DNA of 64,000 nucleotides from a virus: IMG/VR virus record IMGVR_UViG_3300013112_000677, positions 1 to 64,000 of that record; one strand, 5' to 3'. Shown piece by piece: positions 7,645 to 15,412 of this stretch (position 1 is its first letter; each line of letters starts with the position of its first letter). The notes under the pieces were generated by a model. It saw only the letters and a program-made list of their open reading frames with translations, ran no database searches and was not told where the DNA came from. The position numbers and the translations under genes were made by a program.

Positions 7645-9614
7645 TTCGCCTCCGCCCAGCTGTAGCCGGGGCCGCCGTCGATGGGCAGCGGGACCGACAG
7701 GTTGTCGCGGAAGGGGTGAGTCATGACGTGCTCGATGAGCTCGAAGCACGCGGCCTCGACCTCGTCGTCGTCGGGGATCTCGAACATCAGCTCGTCGTGC
7801 ACCTGCAGCAGCAGCTGGCAGTCGAGCTGCAGCAGCAGCTGGGCCACCCCACAGAAGCGGTCCGACTCGAGGGAGTCGACCCACAGCATGGCGACCTTGG
7901 CGATGTCGGCGGCACTCCCCTGGATGGGGGTGTTGACTGCGGCGCGCTCGGACATCCCGTGGTCCTCGCGGCTGTCGATGAAGGGCAGGTGCCGATAGCG
8001 CCCGACCAGGGTACGCACGCACTTGTGGTCGTGCCCGTACTGCTTCTGGTAGTCCGTGTAGCGCGCGATGCCGGGACGTGCAGCGCGGAACTGCTCGATG
8101 GCGTGCTTGGCCTCCTGGATGGTGATGCCCGCGGTGACTGCCAGCTTCGCCGGACCGCCGCCGTAGATGATGAGGAAGCCGGAGTTCTTCGCGAGCTTCC
8201 TCTCCCACAGACGCTGCTTCTGCTCGTCCGTGGGGTCCTCCGCCTGCTTGGCCTCGTAGTACTCCTCGTAGGGCCGGCCGTTGATCTTGGCCGCGGTGTC
8301 GCAGTGGATGTCCAGGCCAGCGTTGATGGCCTCGATCATCCCAGCGTCCTGGCTCATGTGAGCCATGATGCGCATCTCCAGCTGGCTGTAGTCGTAGACC
8401 AGCAGGCGCTTGCCCTCGCCGGCGACGAAGGCGCCGCGGAGCCCGAACTCATCCTTGTCGGGGGTGGGGATGTTCTGCAGGTTGGGGCCGCTGCTGGACA
8501 GCCGCCCGGTTTGGGTGCCTGCCTGGTTCAGCGAGGTGTGGATGCGTCCGTCGGCGTCGACCAGCGAGGACATCTTCTTGATGTAGGTGTCGTACAGCTT
8601 GGAGAGGTGCCGGTGCTCCAGCAGGATCTGGGCCTCCTCGAGTCCGTCCTCGGCCCACTTCTCCAGCACCAGCTTGGCGGTGGACGGCATGCGGTTGCCC
8701 GTCGACCCGCCCGAGGTCCAGTGGATGCACGGGTGGCCGAAGGGATCCAGCCACTGCTTCTCGGTGTCGTCGTAGGAGTAGAACAGCTCCCGCAGGGCCT
8801 TGGGGCTCCGCAGGTTGACCATGTGGCCTGCCATCTTGCCGAAGTGCTTCTCGGTGTCGACCAAGGTCTGCTGGATGCCGGGGGAGATGTCCTCCAGGTA
8901 CCCGGTGTCCACGCAGATGCCGCGGCGCTCGCAGCGCCACAGGACGTGGGTGAAGGGCTCCTCCACCTCGATGTAGTGGTCCCAGGCGGAGTACTCGTCG
9001 TCGAAGGGCAGTGCCTCCAGTCGGTCCCGCAGCTCCAGTCCGAGCTGCAGGGAGGCCCAGGCGTCCAGCGAGGCGTACTCGATGACCTTGTCCGGCTCCT
9101 CGGCCAGCGCCTTCAGCAGGATGTCCTCGAGCCCCTCGTCCTTCTTCTTGGCCCGGCGCTTGCCGGTCTCGGGGTCGACCAGGAAGACCTGGGCGAACTC
9201 CTGCATCGCCGTGGTGTTGAGGATGCCGTACTTCTTGATGCACTGCTTCAGGCCGTGCTGCCCGTTGACGTTGAGCAGCCAGTCCATGACCACCGTGTCC
9301 CACAGGGTGCCACGCAGCTCGATGCCCGCGTTGGCCAGCATGTGCTTGTCGAACTTGACGTTGGTGAGGACCTTGACGATGTCGGTGGAGTGGAAGAAGG
9401 GCAGGAACACGGGGAGGAACTCGCGGAGGATGCACCAGCGGTCCTCGCCGTCGCTGAGCGACCAGCACACGATGTGGTCCCGGATGGTGTCCAGGCCCGT
9501 GGTCTCGGTGTCCAGCCCCACGTGCTCGGCCCGCATCACCTTGTCCAGGCAGGCCTGTGCCTTCTCGTAGGTGTCGATGAAGGTGGGCTCAGGGAGTCCA
9601 ACATTCAGTCGCAT
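7641..9614 (-). CDS. polA: Family A (PolA-type) DNA polymerase with 3'-5' exonuclease
   Basis: Replicative or repair DNA polymerase of 657 aa. The exonuclease has ExoI VGLDTETTG (residue ~33), ExoII NVKFDKHML (~107) and ExoIII with Y-x3-D in EYASLDAW. The polymerase domain has motif A VYDYSQLEMRI (~408), motif B with R-x3-K-x7-YG (~475) and motif C LLQVHDELMF (~603), all with catalytic residues intact. No 5'-nuclease domain is present, as in T7-like and many actinophage polymerases. Start ATG 9614 has GGAGG upstream. Primase, helicase and a putative ssDNA-binding protein lie directly upstream in the same operon. Confidence 0.93.
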   Translation of the reverse strand: MRLNVGLPEPTFIDTYEKAQACLDKVMRAEHVGLDTETTGLDTIRDHIVCWSLSDGEDRWCILREFLPVFLPFFHSTDIVKVLTNVKFDKHMLANAGIELRGTLWDTVVMDWLLNVNGQHGLKQCIKKYGILNTTAMQEFAQVFLVDPETGKRRAKKKDEGLEDILLKALAEEPDKVIEYASLDAWASLQLGLELRDRLEALPFDDEYSAWDHYIEVEEPFTHVLWRCERRGICVDTGYLEDISPGIQQTLVDTEKHFGKMAGHMVNLRSPKALRELFYSYDDTEKQWLDPFGHPCIHWTSGGSTGNRMPSTAKLVLEKWAEDGLEEAQILLEHRHLSKLYDTYIKKMSSLVDADGRIHTSLNQAGTQTGRLSSSGPNLQNIPTPDKDEFGLRGAFVAGEGKRLLVYDYSQLEMRIMAHMSQDAGMIEAINAGLDIHCDTAAKINGRPYEEYYEAKQAEDPTDEQKQRLWERKLAKNSGFLIIYGGGPAKLAVTAGITIQEAKHAIEQFRAARPGIARYTDYQKQYGHDHKCVRTLVGRYRHLPFIDSREDHGMSERAAVNTPIQGSAADIAKVAMLWVDSLESDRFCGVAQLLLQLDCQLLLQVHDELMFEIPDDDEVEAACFELIEHVMTHPFRDNLSVPLPIDGGPGYSWAEAK

Positions 9615-9628
9615 AGGGCCTCCGCCGT

Positions 9629-9654
9629 CCCCTCCCGCCGCGTGACGGGAGGGG
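9629..9654 (-). terminator. Hairpin between zinc-rich protein gene and polymerase gene
   Basis: A perfect 9-bp inverted repeat (CCCCTCCCG / CGGGAGGGG) with an 8-base loop lies in the short gap upstream of the polymerase. There is no T-tract on the minus strand, so a classical intrinsic terminator is unlikely. It may pause or process the transcript, or set relative expression of the polymerase. Function is inferred. Confidence 0.4.
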
Positions 9655-9665
9655 AGGCATGAAGG

Positions 9666-10835
9666 TCAGGTTCGGGCGTAGCCCGGCCCACCACCGTAGG
9701 CCTGGGTGGGCGCACCCGCGTAGGGGTTCTGGACCTGCAGGCGCTTGGCCTGGTCCTCGGGCGTCCGCGGCTTGCCGACCCCGAACATCTCGGTGAAGTC
9801 GTAGGGGTTGGTCATCTTGGAGACCTCGTCGTCCCAGATGGGCACGACCACGCCGCCCTCCTTCTCCTCGAACCCGGAGATGAGGGGCCGGTCCGGGTCG
9901 TCGTTGATGAGGAAGTCGCTGCGGTAGCACCAGCCGAACTCCCTCGGGGAGGGGTGGTTCAGGCTCAGGGCGCTGTCGGTCTTCTCGCCGGTGCGGCGGA
10001 GCCACAGCACGACGTCGAAGAGGGTGGTCCGCTCCGGGTCCTGGCACTCCGAGCACAGGGTGGTCTCGATGGCGAGGCTGGAGTGGCGGCAGTTGGGGCA
10101 GGTGAGGACCTCGGAGGCGAACCCGTCGATCTCCTTGTCCGTGTAGGCGTTGTTCACGCAGTCGATGATGACGTGGCCGCACTCCTCGCACTCGAAGGAG
10201 GCCGTGGAGACGGTGCCCTCGTGGCAGTTGGAGCACATGCGGCCGATGTCGGCGTCGATGGTGCGCAGGTTCTCGAGGTGGTTGCGGCCGACGCTCAGGT
10301 ACTTCTTGGCACCGAACATCAGGTCGTGGCCCTCGCGGCAGTGCTGGCAGCCCTTGCCCTCGCACATGACCTTGTTCATGTAGGGCTCGTTGGTCTTGGG
10401 GTTGAGCCGGACCTGGCCGGACTGGCGGTCCACGGCCGGGGCCAGGTGGTAGGGCACCAGGTGGACCAGGTTGAGGGTGAACACCTGGCGCGCGTCGCGA
10501 CCGTTGTCGATGTTCTTGTCGCCGGCCTGCTTCTCGTGGCACCACACGCAGGGCTGCGGGTTGGCCGGGTCCCAGCCGGCGCTGCACAGGTCGATGATGG
10601 CGGACTGCCCGCCCTTGATCCCCTTGCGGTGATCCCGGGACAGGAAGTAGGGGTTGGCGGGCGGACGGCCGCCCACCTGCTGGTCCGGGCGGGGGTCGGG
10701 GTACTCGCCAGGCAGGAACACCACCGGGGATCCGATGTTGTCCTTGGGGGCGATGTACCTGTTGCGGAAGCCGCCGCGGCTACCGCGGCGACCGGGGCGC
10801 TTCTCGCGCCCTACGCTTCGACGAAAACTGCTCAT
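9666..10835 (-). CDS. Zinc-rich putative ssDNA-binding/replication protein
   Basis: A 389-aa protein with an Arg/Gly-rich N-terminus and many paired Cys: CVWCHEK, CEGKGCQHCREGH, CSNCHEG, CEECGH, CPNCRH and CSECQD, enough for about three zinc sites. The C-terminal tail is Gly/Tyr/Pro-rich (YAGAPTQAYGGGPGY), reminiscent of the flexible tails of ssDNA-binding proteins. It lies between primase and polymerase, where phages such as T4 or T7 need an SSB, and no other SSB is visible. I infer an SSB-like role; no OB-fold signature can be recognised. Start ATG 10835 has GGAGG at seven bases. Confidence 0.5.
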   Translation of the reverse strand: MSSFRRSVGREKRPGRRGSRGGFRNRYIAPKDNIGSPVVFLPGEYPDPRPDQQVGGRPPANPYFLSRDHRKGIKGGQSAIIDLCSAGWDPANPQPCVWCHEKQAGDKNIDNGRDARQVFTLNLVHLVPYHLAPAVDRQSGQVRLNPKTNEPYMNKVMCEGKGCQHCREGHDLMFGAKKYLSVGRNHLENLRTIDADIGRMCSNCHEGTVSTASFECEECGHVIIDCVNNAYTDKEIDGFASEVLTCPNCRHSSLAIETTLCSECQDPERTTLFDVVLWLRRTGEKTDSALSLNHPSPREFGWCYRSDFLINDDPDRPLISGFEEKEGGVVVPIWDDEVSKMTNPYDFTEMFGVGKPRTPEDQAKRLQVQNPYAGAPTQAYGGGPGYART

Positions 10836-11886
10836 GCACGATCCTCCATGCGTCCTTGTGGACTGGTATCTTCAGCCACTGGGGTTTCAGGACGGGCTCC
10901 GTCAGAGCCCTCTCGACCTCGTATCCATCGAGGTCATCAGGTTGGTGGAAGACGAACGGCTCGCCCTCGGGGTCGTAGCCGTCTGGGTAGTAGGGCTCTG
11001 GGTACATCGCGAAGCGAACGCGGCACCCAGGGGTGAGCATCTTGTAGGCGGCGCAGGCGCCGCTCCATCCGGCCTTGTCGTTGTCCAGGAAGAGGACGAC
11101 CTCGGCGCCGAGCCGCTTGAGCCACTCGGCCTGGCGGGCGCTGAGGCGGCTGCCCATGATGGCGACGGTGTTGGGGAAGCCGTGCTGGATGCACCACAGG
11201 CCAGCCTTGAACCCCTCGACGAGGTTCACGCGGATGCCATGGTCGTGGTAGCCCATGGCCCACACGCGGTCCATGTTCCACAGGTAGAGCGACTTCTTGT
11301 ACTCGTACTGCTTGATGCGCCGGCGCACCTCGGGGTCGAAGTGCTTCAGCTCGTAGGGGAGGTACTTGGGCTTGGCGTGGGAGGACCCACCGTGGATGCC
11401 CGCGAGGTTGCCCTCGTTGTCCCGCACGGTCCACGTGATGCGGTGGTGGGTGTGGTCGTACCCCACGTCGTACTCGTACATGACGTCTGGGTCGAAGCCT
11501 GCGGCCACCAGCTCCGAGGGGCAGTGCTGGTAGATGCCCAGCATGACCTCGGGGAGGGGAGTCGGTGTGATGTAGTCGAACGCCTTGGGTGTGCGGACGC
11601 GCTCCCTCTGCCTCTCCACGGCGTGCCTCACCGGCTCCAGCAGCATCTCCCGGCGGGACACCGGGATCTTCAGCTGCTTGAGCAGGTAGGGCAGACCACC
11701 GGAGGCCCCGCAGGAGTAGCACAGCCAGGCGCCATGCTCGGTGCTGATGGCGAGGGTGTGGGTGTGCCTGCCGAACTCGGCCGGGTGGAAGGGGCAGTTC
11801 ACCAGAATGTCGGTGTCGCCCGAGGGCTTCCAGTGCCCCAGGTACTTGTCCGCAATCTGTGTGACGAGGGAGTGGACGTCGTTCAT
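10780..11886 (-). CDS. DnaG-like primase
   Basis: RNA primer synthase of 368 aa. The N-terminal zinc-binding domain is NCPFHP followed by LCYSCGASG (residues 30-60). The TOPRIM catalytic core has VNLVEGFKAGLW (~residue 223, catalytic Glu) and VLFLDNDKAG (~267, D-x-D). It is shorter than cellular DnaG (about 600 aa) and lacks an obvious helicase-interaction domain, as is common in phages. The start ATG overlaps the helicase stop (ATGA), so primase and helicase are translated together. Its last 56 bases overlap the zinc-rich protein gene. Confidence 0.88.
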   Translation of the reverse strand: MNDVHSLVTQIADKYLGHWKPSGDTDILVNCPFHPAEFGRHTHTLAISTEHGAWLCYSCGASGGLPYLLKQLKIPVSRREMLLEPVRHAVERQRERVRTPKAFDYITPTPLPEVMLGIYQHCPSELVAAGFDPDVMYEYDVGYDHTHHRITWTVRDNEGNLAGIHGGSSHAKPKYLPYELKHFDPEVRRRIKQYEYKKSLYLWNMDRVWAMGYHDHGIRVNLVEGFKAGLWCIQHGFPNTVAIMGSRLSARQAEWLKRLGAEVVLFLDNDKAGWSGACAAYKMLTPGCRVRFAMYPEPYYPDGYDPEGEPFVFHQPDDLDGYEVERALTEPVLKPQWLKIPVHKDAWRIVHEQFSSKRRAREAPRSPR

Positions 11887-13271
11887 CCGCGGAAGGCCTT
11901 CTGGGTCACCCGCGGGGGGTTGCGTCCGTCGGCGTCCTTGTCGCCACCGCCGCGGCCACCTCCACCCTTCTTCTGCCCCTTGGGGTCCTTGCCCTGGTCG
12001 TCGAGGTTCTTCAGCCGGATGGCTTCCTCGGCGTCGAGCTCGGCCTTCAGGTGGAAGTTGGATGCGGGGTAGGCGTGGGTGGTGAACGCTCGGAGCTCAC
12101 CCTCTCGGATCTTGGGGCAGACCCACACCAGCTCGTGGTCCTCGTCGTTGAGGATGATGCGGAGCGTGAGGTCAGCCTCCTGGAGGAAGGCGTCAGCGAA
12201 CGCGAGGTCCTGCTGCTTGTTGGCCTGGGTGACCCCGATGATGGGGACCCGGAGCTGCTTGGCCGTCTCCTTGAGGTCCTGGACCACGTGGGTCAGGCTC
12301 TGCCACTCGATGGACTGCTTGCCGGTACGGATGTCGCCCATCCGGTAGATGCCGTCGGCGATGACGATGTCGGCCTTGTACTCCTCGGCCTTGGCACGGA
12401 TGCCCTCGATGGTGTGGCCGGTGCGGGGGAGGTCGGCCGCCGTGGTGACCTTGAGGCACTTGTGCAGCCCCGTGGTCTCCGCGATGATCTCCTCGTCCTG
12501 CACCAGGCCCTCGAGGATGTCGAAGACCTGCTCCTCCATCGCAGGCTGCAGGCGCCCCTTGCGGAAGGGACCGTAGTCCACCTCGGCGATGAGCGCGGCG
12601 CAGCGCATGAGGATCTCCTCCTCGGTCATCTCGCGGGAGTAGATGAGCACCCGCGCGTTGGCGTGGAGGTAGGCGTGGATGGCGACGTTCAGCGCCGACC
12701 AGGTCTTCATCGTGCCTGGGCGGCCGTAGATGAGGATGAGCTGACCAGGCTGCCAGCCCAGGGTCTCCTCGGTCAGGGGCAGCCAGGGGGTGGGGATCCC
12801 GATGATCCCCTGGCCCCCTCGGACGACGTCGTAGCGCTCACGGATGACGCCTGCGTGCTGAGCGAGGTCGAGGTCCCGGGTGCCCGACTTGACTCGGGCG
12901 AACTTCCCAGACTTCGTGAGCAGCCGGTGGATGGCCTTCTCGACAGACCCGTCCTCGGCCAGCTCCTGGATCTCGTCGCTCAGCTGCAGCAGCTCGCCGC
13001 GGGTGCGTTCTTCCGTGACGATGCGGACGAGCTGCTCGATGCTGTCGCTGGTGTGCACCGGGGAGAAGTCGCGGACGACGTGTCGGACGAGGTCCATGGA
13101 GGGTACGGACCCCCAGTTGTCCCGGTCGTGGAAGCGCTGGTGCAGGTAGGTGTAGACGGCGCGACCCTCCATGGTCGTGAAGAACGACTGGTCGATCTCG
13201 TTGTCCTTGAGGATCTTGAAGTTCCCGTCTTCGACTACCTTCGTGAGCAGAATGATCTCCGGGCTTGCCAC
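11883..13271 (-). CDS. DnaB-like replicative helicase
   Basis: Hexameric-type replicative helicase, about 462 aa. The N-terminal 100 residues look like the DnaB N-domain. The RecA-like motor domain has Walker A YGRPGTMKTWS (~187), the SREMTEEE block, Walker B-like ADIVIADGIY, and VPIIGVTQANKQ matching the DnaB H3/H4 region. The C-terminus is a Lys/Gly-rich tail. The start is GTG 13271 (VASPEII), with GGAG six bases upstream; the 14 preceding codons look unconserved. It is the first gene of the primase-polymerase operon and lies just downstream of a good promoter candidate. Confidence 0.85.
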   Translation of the reverse strand: MASPEIILLTKVVEDGNFKILKDNEIDQSFFTTMEGRAVYTYLHQRFHDRDNWGSVPSMDLVRHVVRDFSPVHTSDSIEQLVRIVTEERTRGELLQLSDEIQELAEDGSVEKAIHRLLTKSGKFARVKSGTRDLDLAQHAGVIRERYDVVRGGQGIIGIPTPWLPLTEETLGWQPGQLILIYGRPGTMKTWSALNVAIHAYLHANARVLIYSREMTEEEILMRCAALIAEVDYGPFRKGRLQPAMEEQVFDILEGLVQDEEIIAETTGLHKCLKVTTAADLPRTGHTIEGIRAKAEEYKADIVIADGIYRMGDIRTGKQSIEWQSLTHVVQDLKETAKQLRVPIIGVTQANKQQDLAFADAFLQEADLTLRIILNDEDHELVWVCPKIREGELRAFTTHAYPASNFHLKAELDAEEAIRLKNLDDQGKDPKGQKKGGGGRGGGDKDADGRNPPRVTQKAFRG

Positions 13272-13309
13272 GAATATCTCCAGTGGTTGGGGAGGCTGGG
13301 AACACCTCC

Positions 13310-13340
13310 ACACTACCTCTCTCAGCCTTGAATTTCAAGG
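13310..13340 (-). promoter_or_regulatory. Promoter with overlapping palindromic operator before helicase operon
   Basis: On the minus strand, TTGAAA (13333-13338) and TAGTGT (13310-13315) are separated by exactly 17 bases, resembling a sigma-70-type promoter about 40 bases upstream of the helicase start. The -35 element lies inside a near-perfect 15-base palindrome with a single central base, CCTTGAATTTCAAGG (13326-13340). That is the layout of a repressor operator over a promoter. The XRE protein encoded at 16765-17157 is one possible ligand. Confidence 0.5.
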
Positions 13341-13382
13341 TGGATCAGCGGCGGATTTCCCCAGCAATCCCAAGCACTTGGA

Positions 13383-13760
13383 TCAGACCCTGATGGCCAG
13401 TTCGCGGTAGAGCGCCTCGGAGTGAACGATCTGCTCGGCCTGGTAGTTGCGGACCAGCTGGCCCACCTCCTCGACGGCCATGTCGATGGTCTGGATGTCG
13501 GGGTCCACGTCGAACTCCAGGCTGACGAACACGCCGAAGCCGGAGCCGTAGTCCTTGGCTGCGAGGTCGCCGCCGAGCCGGAGCCGGGCGGGGGACTTGG
13601 TCTTGGGGGACACGAACTTGTCGAGCACTTCCATCACCTCCTGGGGTACGGGTTCGGACGGGTCATGGTACGTCTCCATGACCTCGGGGGAGTCGGGGTT
13701 GAGCTTGGCCACCCTGGTGATGGCCAGGGACGGTTGCTGTCGCCGAGTGAGGCCTGTCAC
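13383..13760 (-). CDS. Hypothetical protein, 125 aa
   Basis: Not recognised. Starts at GTG 13760, overlapping the upstream TGA (GTGA). The C-terminal half alternates strands and helices: VFVSLEFDVDPDIQTID, then a long helix ending in LAIRV. No Cys, membrane or nucleotide-binding motif is seen. It is the last gene of the operon 13383-17516; the helicase promoter lies just beyond its stop. Confidence 0.5.
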   Translation of the reverse strand: MTGLTRRQQPSLAITRVAKLNPDSPEVMETYHDPSEPVPQEVMEVLDKFVSPKTKSPARLRLGGDLAAKDYGSGFGVFVSLEFDVDPDIQTIDMAVEEVGQLVRNYQAEQIVHSEALYRELAIRV

Positions 13761-14215
13761 TTCAGACCGCTCAGCTCCTTGGGGCCATACACGGCCGCGC
13801 CGGTCTCGACGACCGTGGCGCAGCCCTCCTTGTACTTGACCATGGTGGCAGCGTCGACGTGGTCCTTGAGCTTGGACGCGTCGATGGCGGTCTTGATGAT
13901 GCCGGCGTCGCAGAGGTCCTCGTACTGGCCGGCCTCGCGCGCCATCTGGATGAAGCCGTCGGGGTCGTAGATGACCGACTGCCGGGTCTGGGTGCGGAAG
14001 GGGGCCATCTTCGCGCGGGCGGCGCGTACCTTCTTCCGCGCGTCGACGACGGCGACGTTGCGCTTCTCGAGCAGGTCCCACAGCTCCTCGAAGGCCTCGG
14101 GCATCTCCGCCTCGATCTCGGCCAGGGTCTCGCGGTACTGCTCGTCGGCCGAGACGAAGGCGTCCACGGCTCGCTGGGCGTCAGCCCACAGCTGGTTCTT
14201 CAGTTCGGGGTCCAC
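13757..14215 (-). CDS. Hypothetical coiled-coil protein, 152 aa
   Basis: The GTG start at 14215 has GAGGAA seven bases upstream. Residues 15-75 are one long, strongly charged helix with heptad-like hydrophobics (EIEAEMPEAFEELWDLLEKR), likely a coiled coil. The C-terminal half contains YDPDGFIQMAREAGQYEDLC. I do not know the family. Similar small coiled-coil proteins occur beside recombination genes in phages, but function here is unassigned. Confidence 0.55.
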   Translation of the reverse strand: MDPELKNQLWADAQRAVDAFVSADEQYRETLAEIEAEMPEAFEELWDLLEKRNVAVVDARKKVRAARAKMAPFRTQTRQSVIYDPDGFIQMAREAGQYEDLCDAGIIKTAIDASKLKDHVDAATMVKYKEGCATVVETGAAVYGPKELSGLK

Positions 14216-14218
14216 AGA

Positions 14219-15046
14219 TCACTTCCTCTTCGGTAGGGGGGTTCGGTACAGGGTGTTGCGGGTCAGATCGACGATGCGGAGGGCCTGCTTCAGGTGCTTG
14301 ACCGTCCGCTGCACCCACCCGCCCTGGTCGTCGATGTCCCAGAAGCGGAGCAGGTATGCGGGGTGAGGCAGTACCAGCAGTGGGTACCGGATGGTGGTGA
14401 CCTCGCCCTCGATGTGCAGGTCCAGGATGGACCCGGTCATCTCCAGGACGCTGGGGCGGCTCCCCTTCCACTTCGTGTCGATGGCCAGCAGCGAGTGCAG
14501 TGCCGGCGCACCCAGGGAGACGACGATGGTGGGGTCGGTGATGCGGATGGTCTGGCGCAGCCTGTCCGCGCAGTTCTTGCACTCGAGGAGCGTCGGGTCG
14601 CGGTTCTGCAGGCGCATCACCTCCCGGCGGTCGTCCCACTCCTGCTTCACCGGCCGGCAGAGCACGGCGTTGGTGTAGAAGAAGCGCTCAGCCTCGCAGA
14701 GGGTGTGCCGGATGGCCCGCCACTGCTCCGCGGTGATGTTCTTGCGGGTGTTGTAGAAGGGCTTGAGGTCCTCGTGCGGGACCATGTGCATGAGCATGTC
14801 GTCGAGCAGCTGCCCCGTCGGGCCCACGAAGGGGAGCCCGGCCGCGTCCTCGCGCTGGCCCGGAGCGATGCCCACGAACAGCACGTCGGCGTTGGCCATG
14901 CCCTCGCCGAACACGATGTTGTTGCGCGTCCACCAGCCGGTGTCCACGAGGTCGGGGCAGAGCTCGCACTCCGCGTACTGCTCCTCCAGCTTGTCCAGGC
15001 GCAGGCGCGCCCAGTCGTCACGCGTCGGACGGGTTGGGCCAGACAT
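14219..15046 (-). CDS. Uracil-DNA glycosylase, family 4-like with Fe-S cysteines
   Basis: Base-excision enzyme of the uracil-DNA glycosylase superfamily. Motif 1 is GIAPGQREDAAGLPFVGPTG (about residues 59-78), close to the family 4 G-E-A-P-G-x2-E-D-x2-G-x-P-F-V-G pattern. Motif 2 is LPHPAYLLR near residue 225. Cys pairs CELC near the N-terminus, VLCRP and ECKNC would hold the 4Fe-4S cluster of families 4 and 5. The Ala-Pro-Gly in place of Glu-Ala-Pro-Gly is a small deviation. It probably removes uracil from phage DNA or acts in host-DNA interplay. The gene overlaps its upstream neighbour by 29 bases. Confidence 0.8.
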   Translation of the reverse strand: MSGPTRPTRDDWARLRLDKLEEQYAECELCPDLVDTGWWTRNNIVFGEGMANADVLFVGIAPGQREDAAGLPFVGPTGQLLDDMLMHMVPHEDLKPFYNTRKNITAEQWRAIRHTLCEAERFFYTNAVLCRPVKQEWDDRREVMRLQNRDPTLLECKNCADRLRQTIRITDPTIVVSLGAPALHSLLAIDTKWKGSRPSVLEMTGSILDLHIEGEVTTIRYPLLVLPHPAYLLRFWDIDDQGGWVQRTVKHLKQALRIVDLTRNTLYRTPLPKRK

Positions 15047-15410
15047 CCTGGGTCATGTCCATGTAGGCGCCGTAGATGGTGTCGCGGTCGCTCGGGTGCA
15101 TGTTGCCCACGCGGTACCAGGGGAGCCCGGCGGGGAGGTTCAGGCTCGACACGCTGCCGGACTTCCCACCGATGATGGGCATGAGGGCCGTGTCCTGGGT
15201 GGGGGCCCCGCCCGGCGTTGCGAGCTGGCTGCGCACCTGCACGGGCACGAGGGCGAGAGCGTGCTCCAGCCGCATGAGCTGGCCGGACTGGAAGTCTGCC
15301 ACCCCGATGTACCCGTAGGAGGGCGAGGCGCAGACGATGACGAGGTTCTCGGCCGGGAAGGGAGGCTCGGGTGCGTCCTTCACGTCCGGGTTGACGATGA
15401 TCTTGCTCAC
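15018..15410 (-). CDS. Hypothetical protein, 130 aa
   Basis: Not recognised. GTG start at 15410 has GGAG six bases upstream. The sequence looks like a small beta-rich globular protein (ENLVIVCASPSYGYIGVADF, then VPVQVRSQL), with no Cys and no membrane segment. It lies between the SF2 helicase and the uracil-DNA glycosylase with minimal gaps, so it is co-expressed with repair functions. Confidence 0.5.
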   Translation of the reverse strand: MSKIIVNPDVKDAPEPPFPAENLVIVCASPSYGYIGVADFQSGQLMRLEHALALVPVQVRSQLATPGGAPTQDTALMPIIGGKSGSVSSLNLPAGLPWYRVGNMHPSDRDTIYGAYMDMTQDVWPNPSDA

Positions 15411-15412
15411 GG

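Noticed and set aside
6904-8208. A single 434-residue protein spanning the capsid fragment and the 132-aa gene
   Set aside because: The upstream part is a shadow of the polymerase gene. The 132-aa gene has its own Shine-Dalgarno. A fusion from GTG 7644 remains possible but is less likely.
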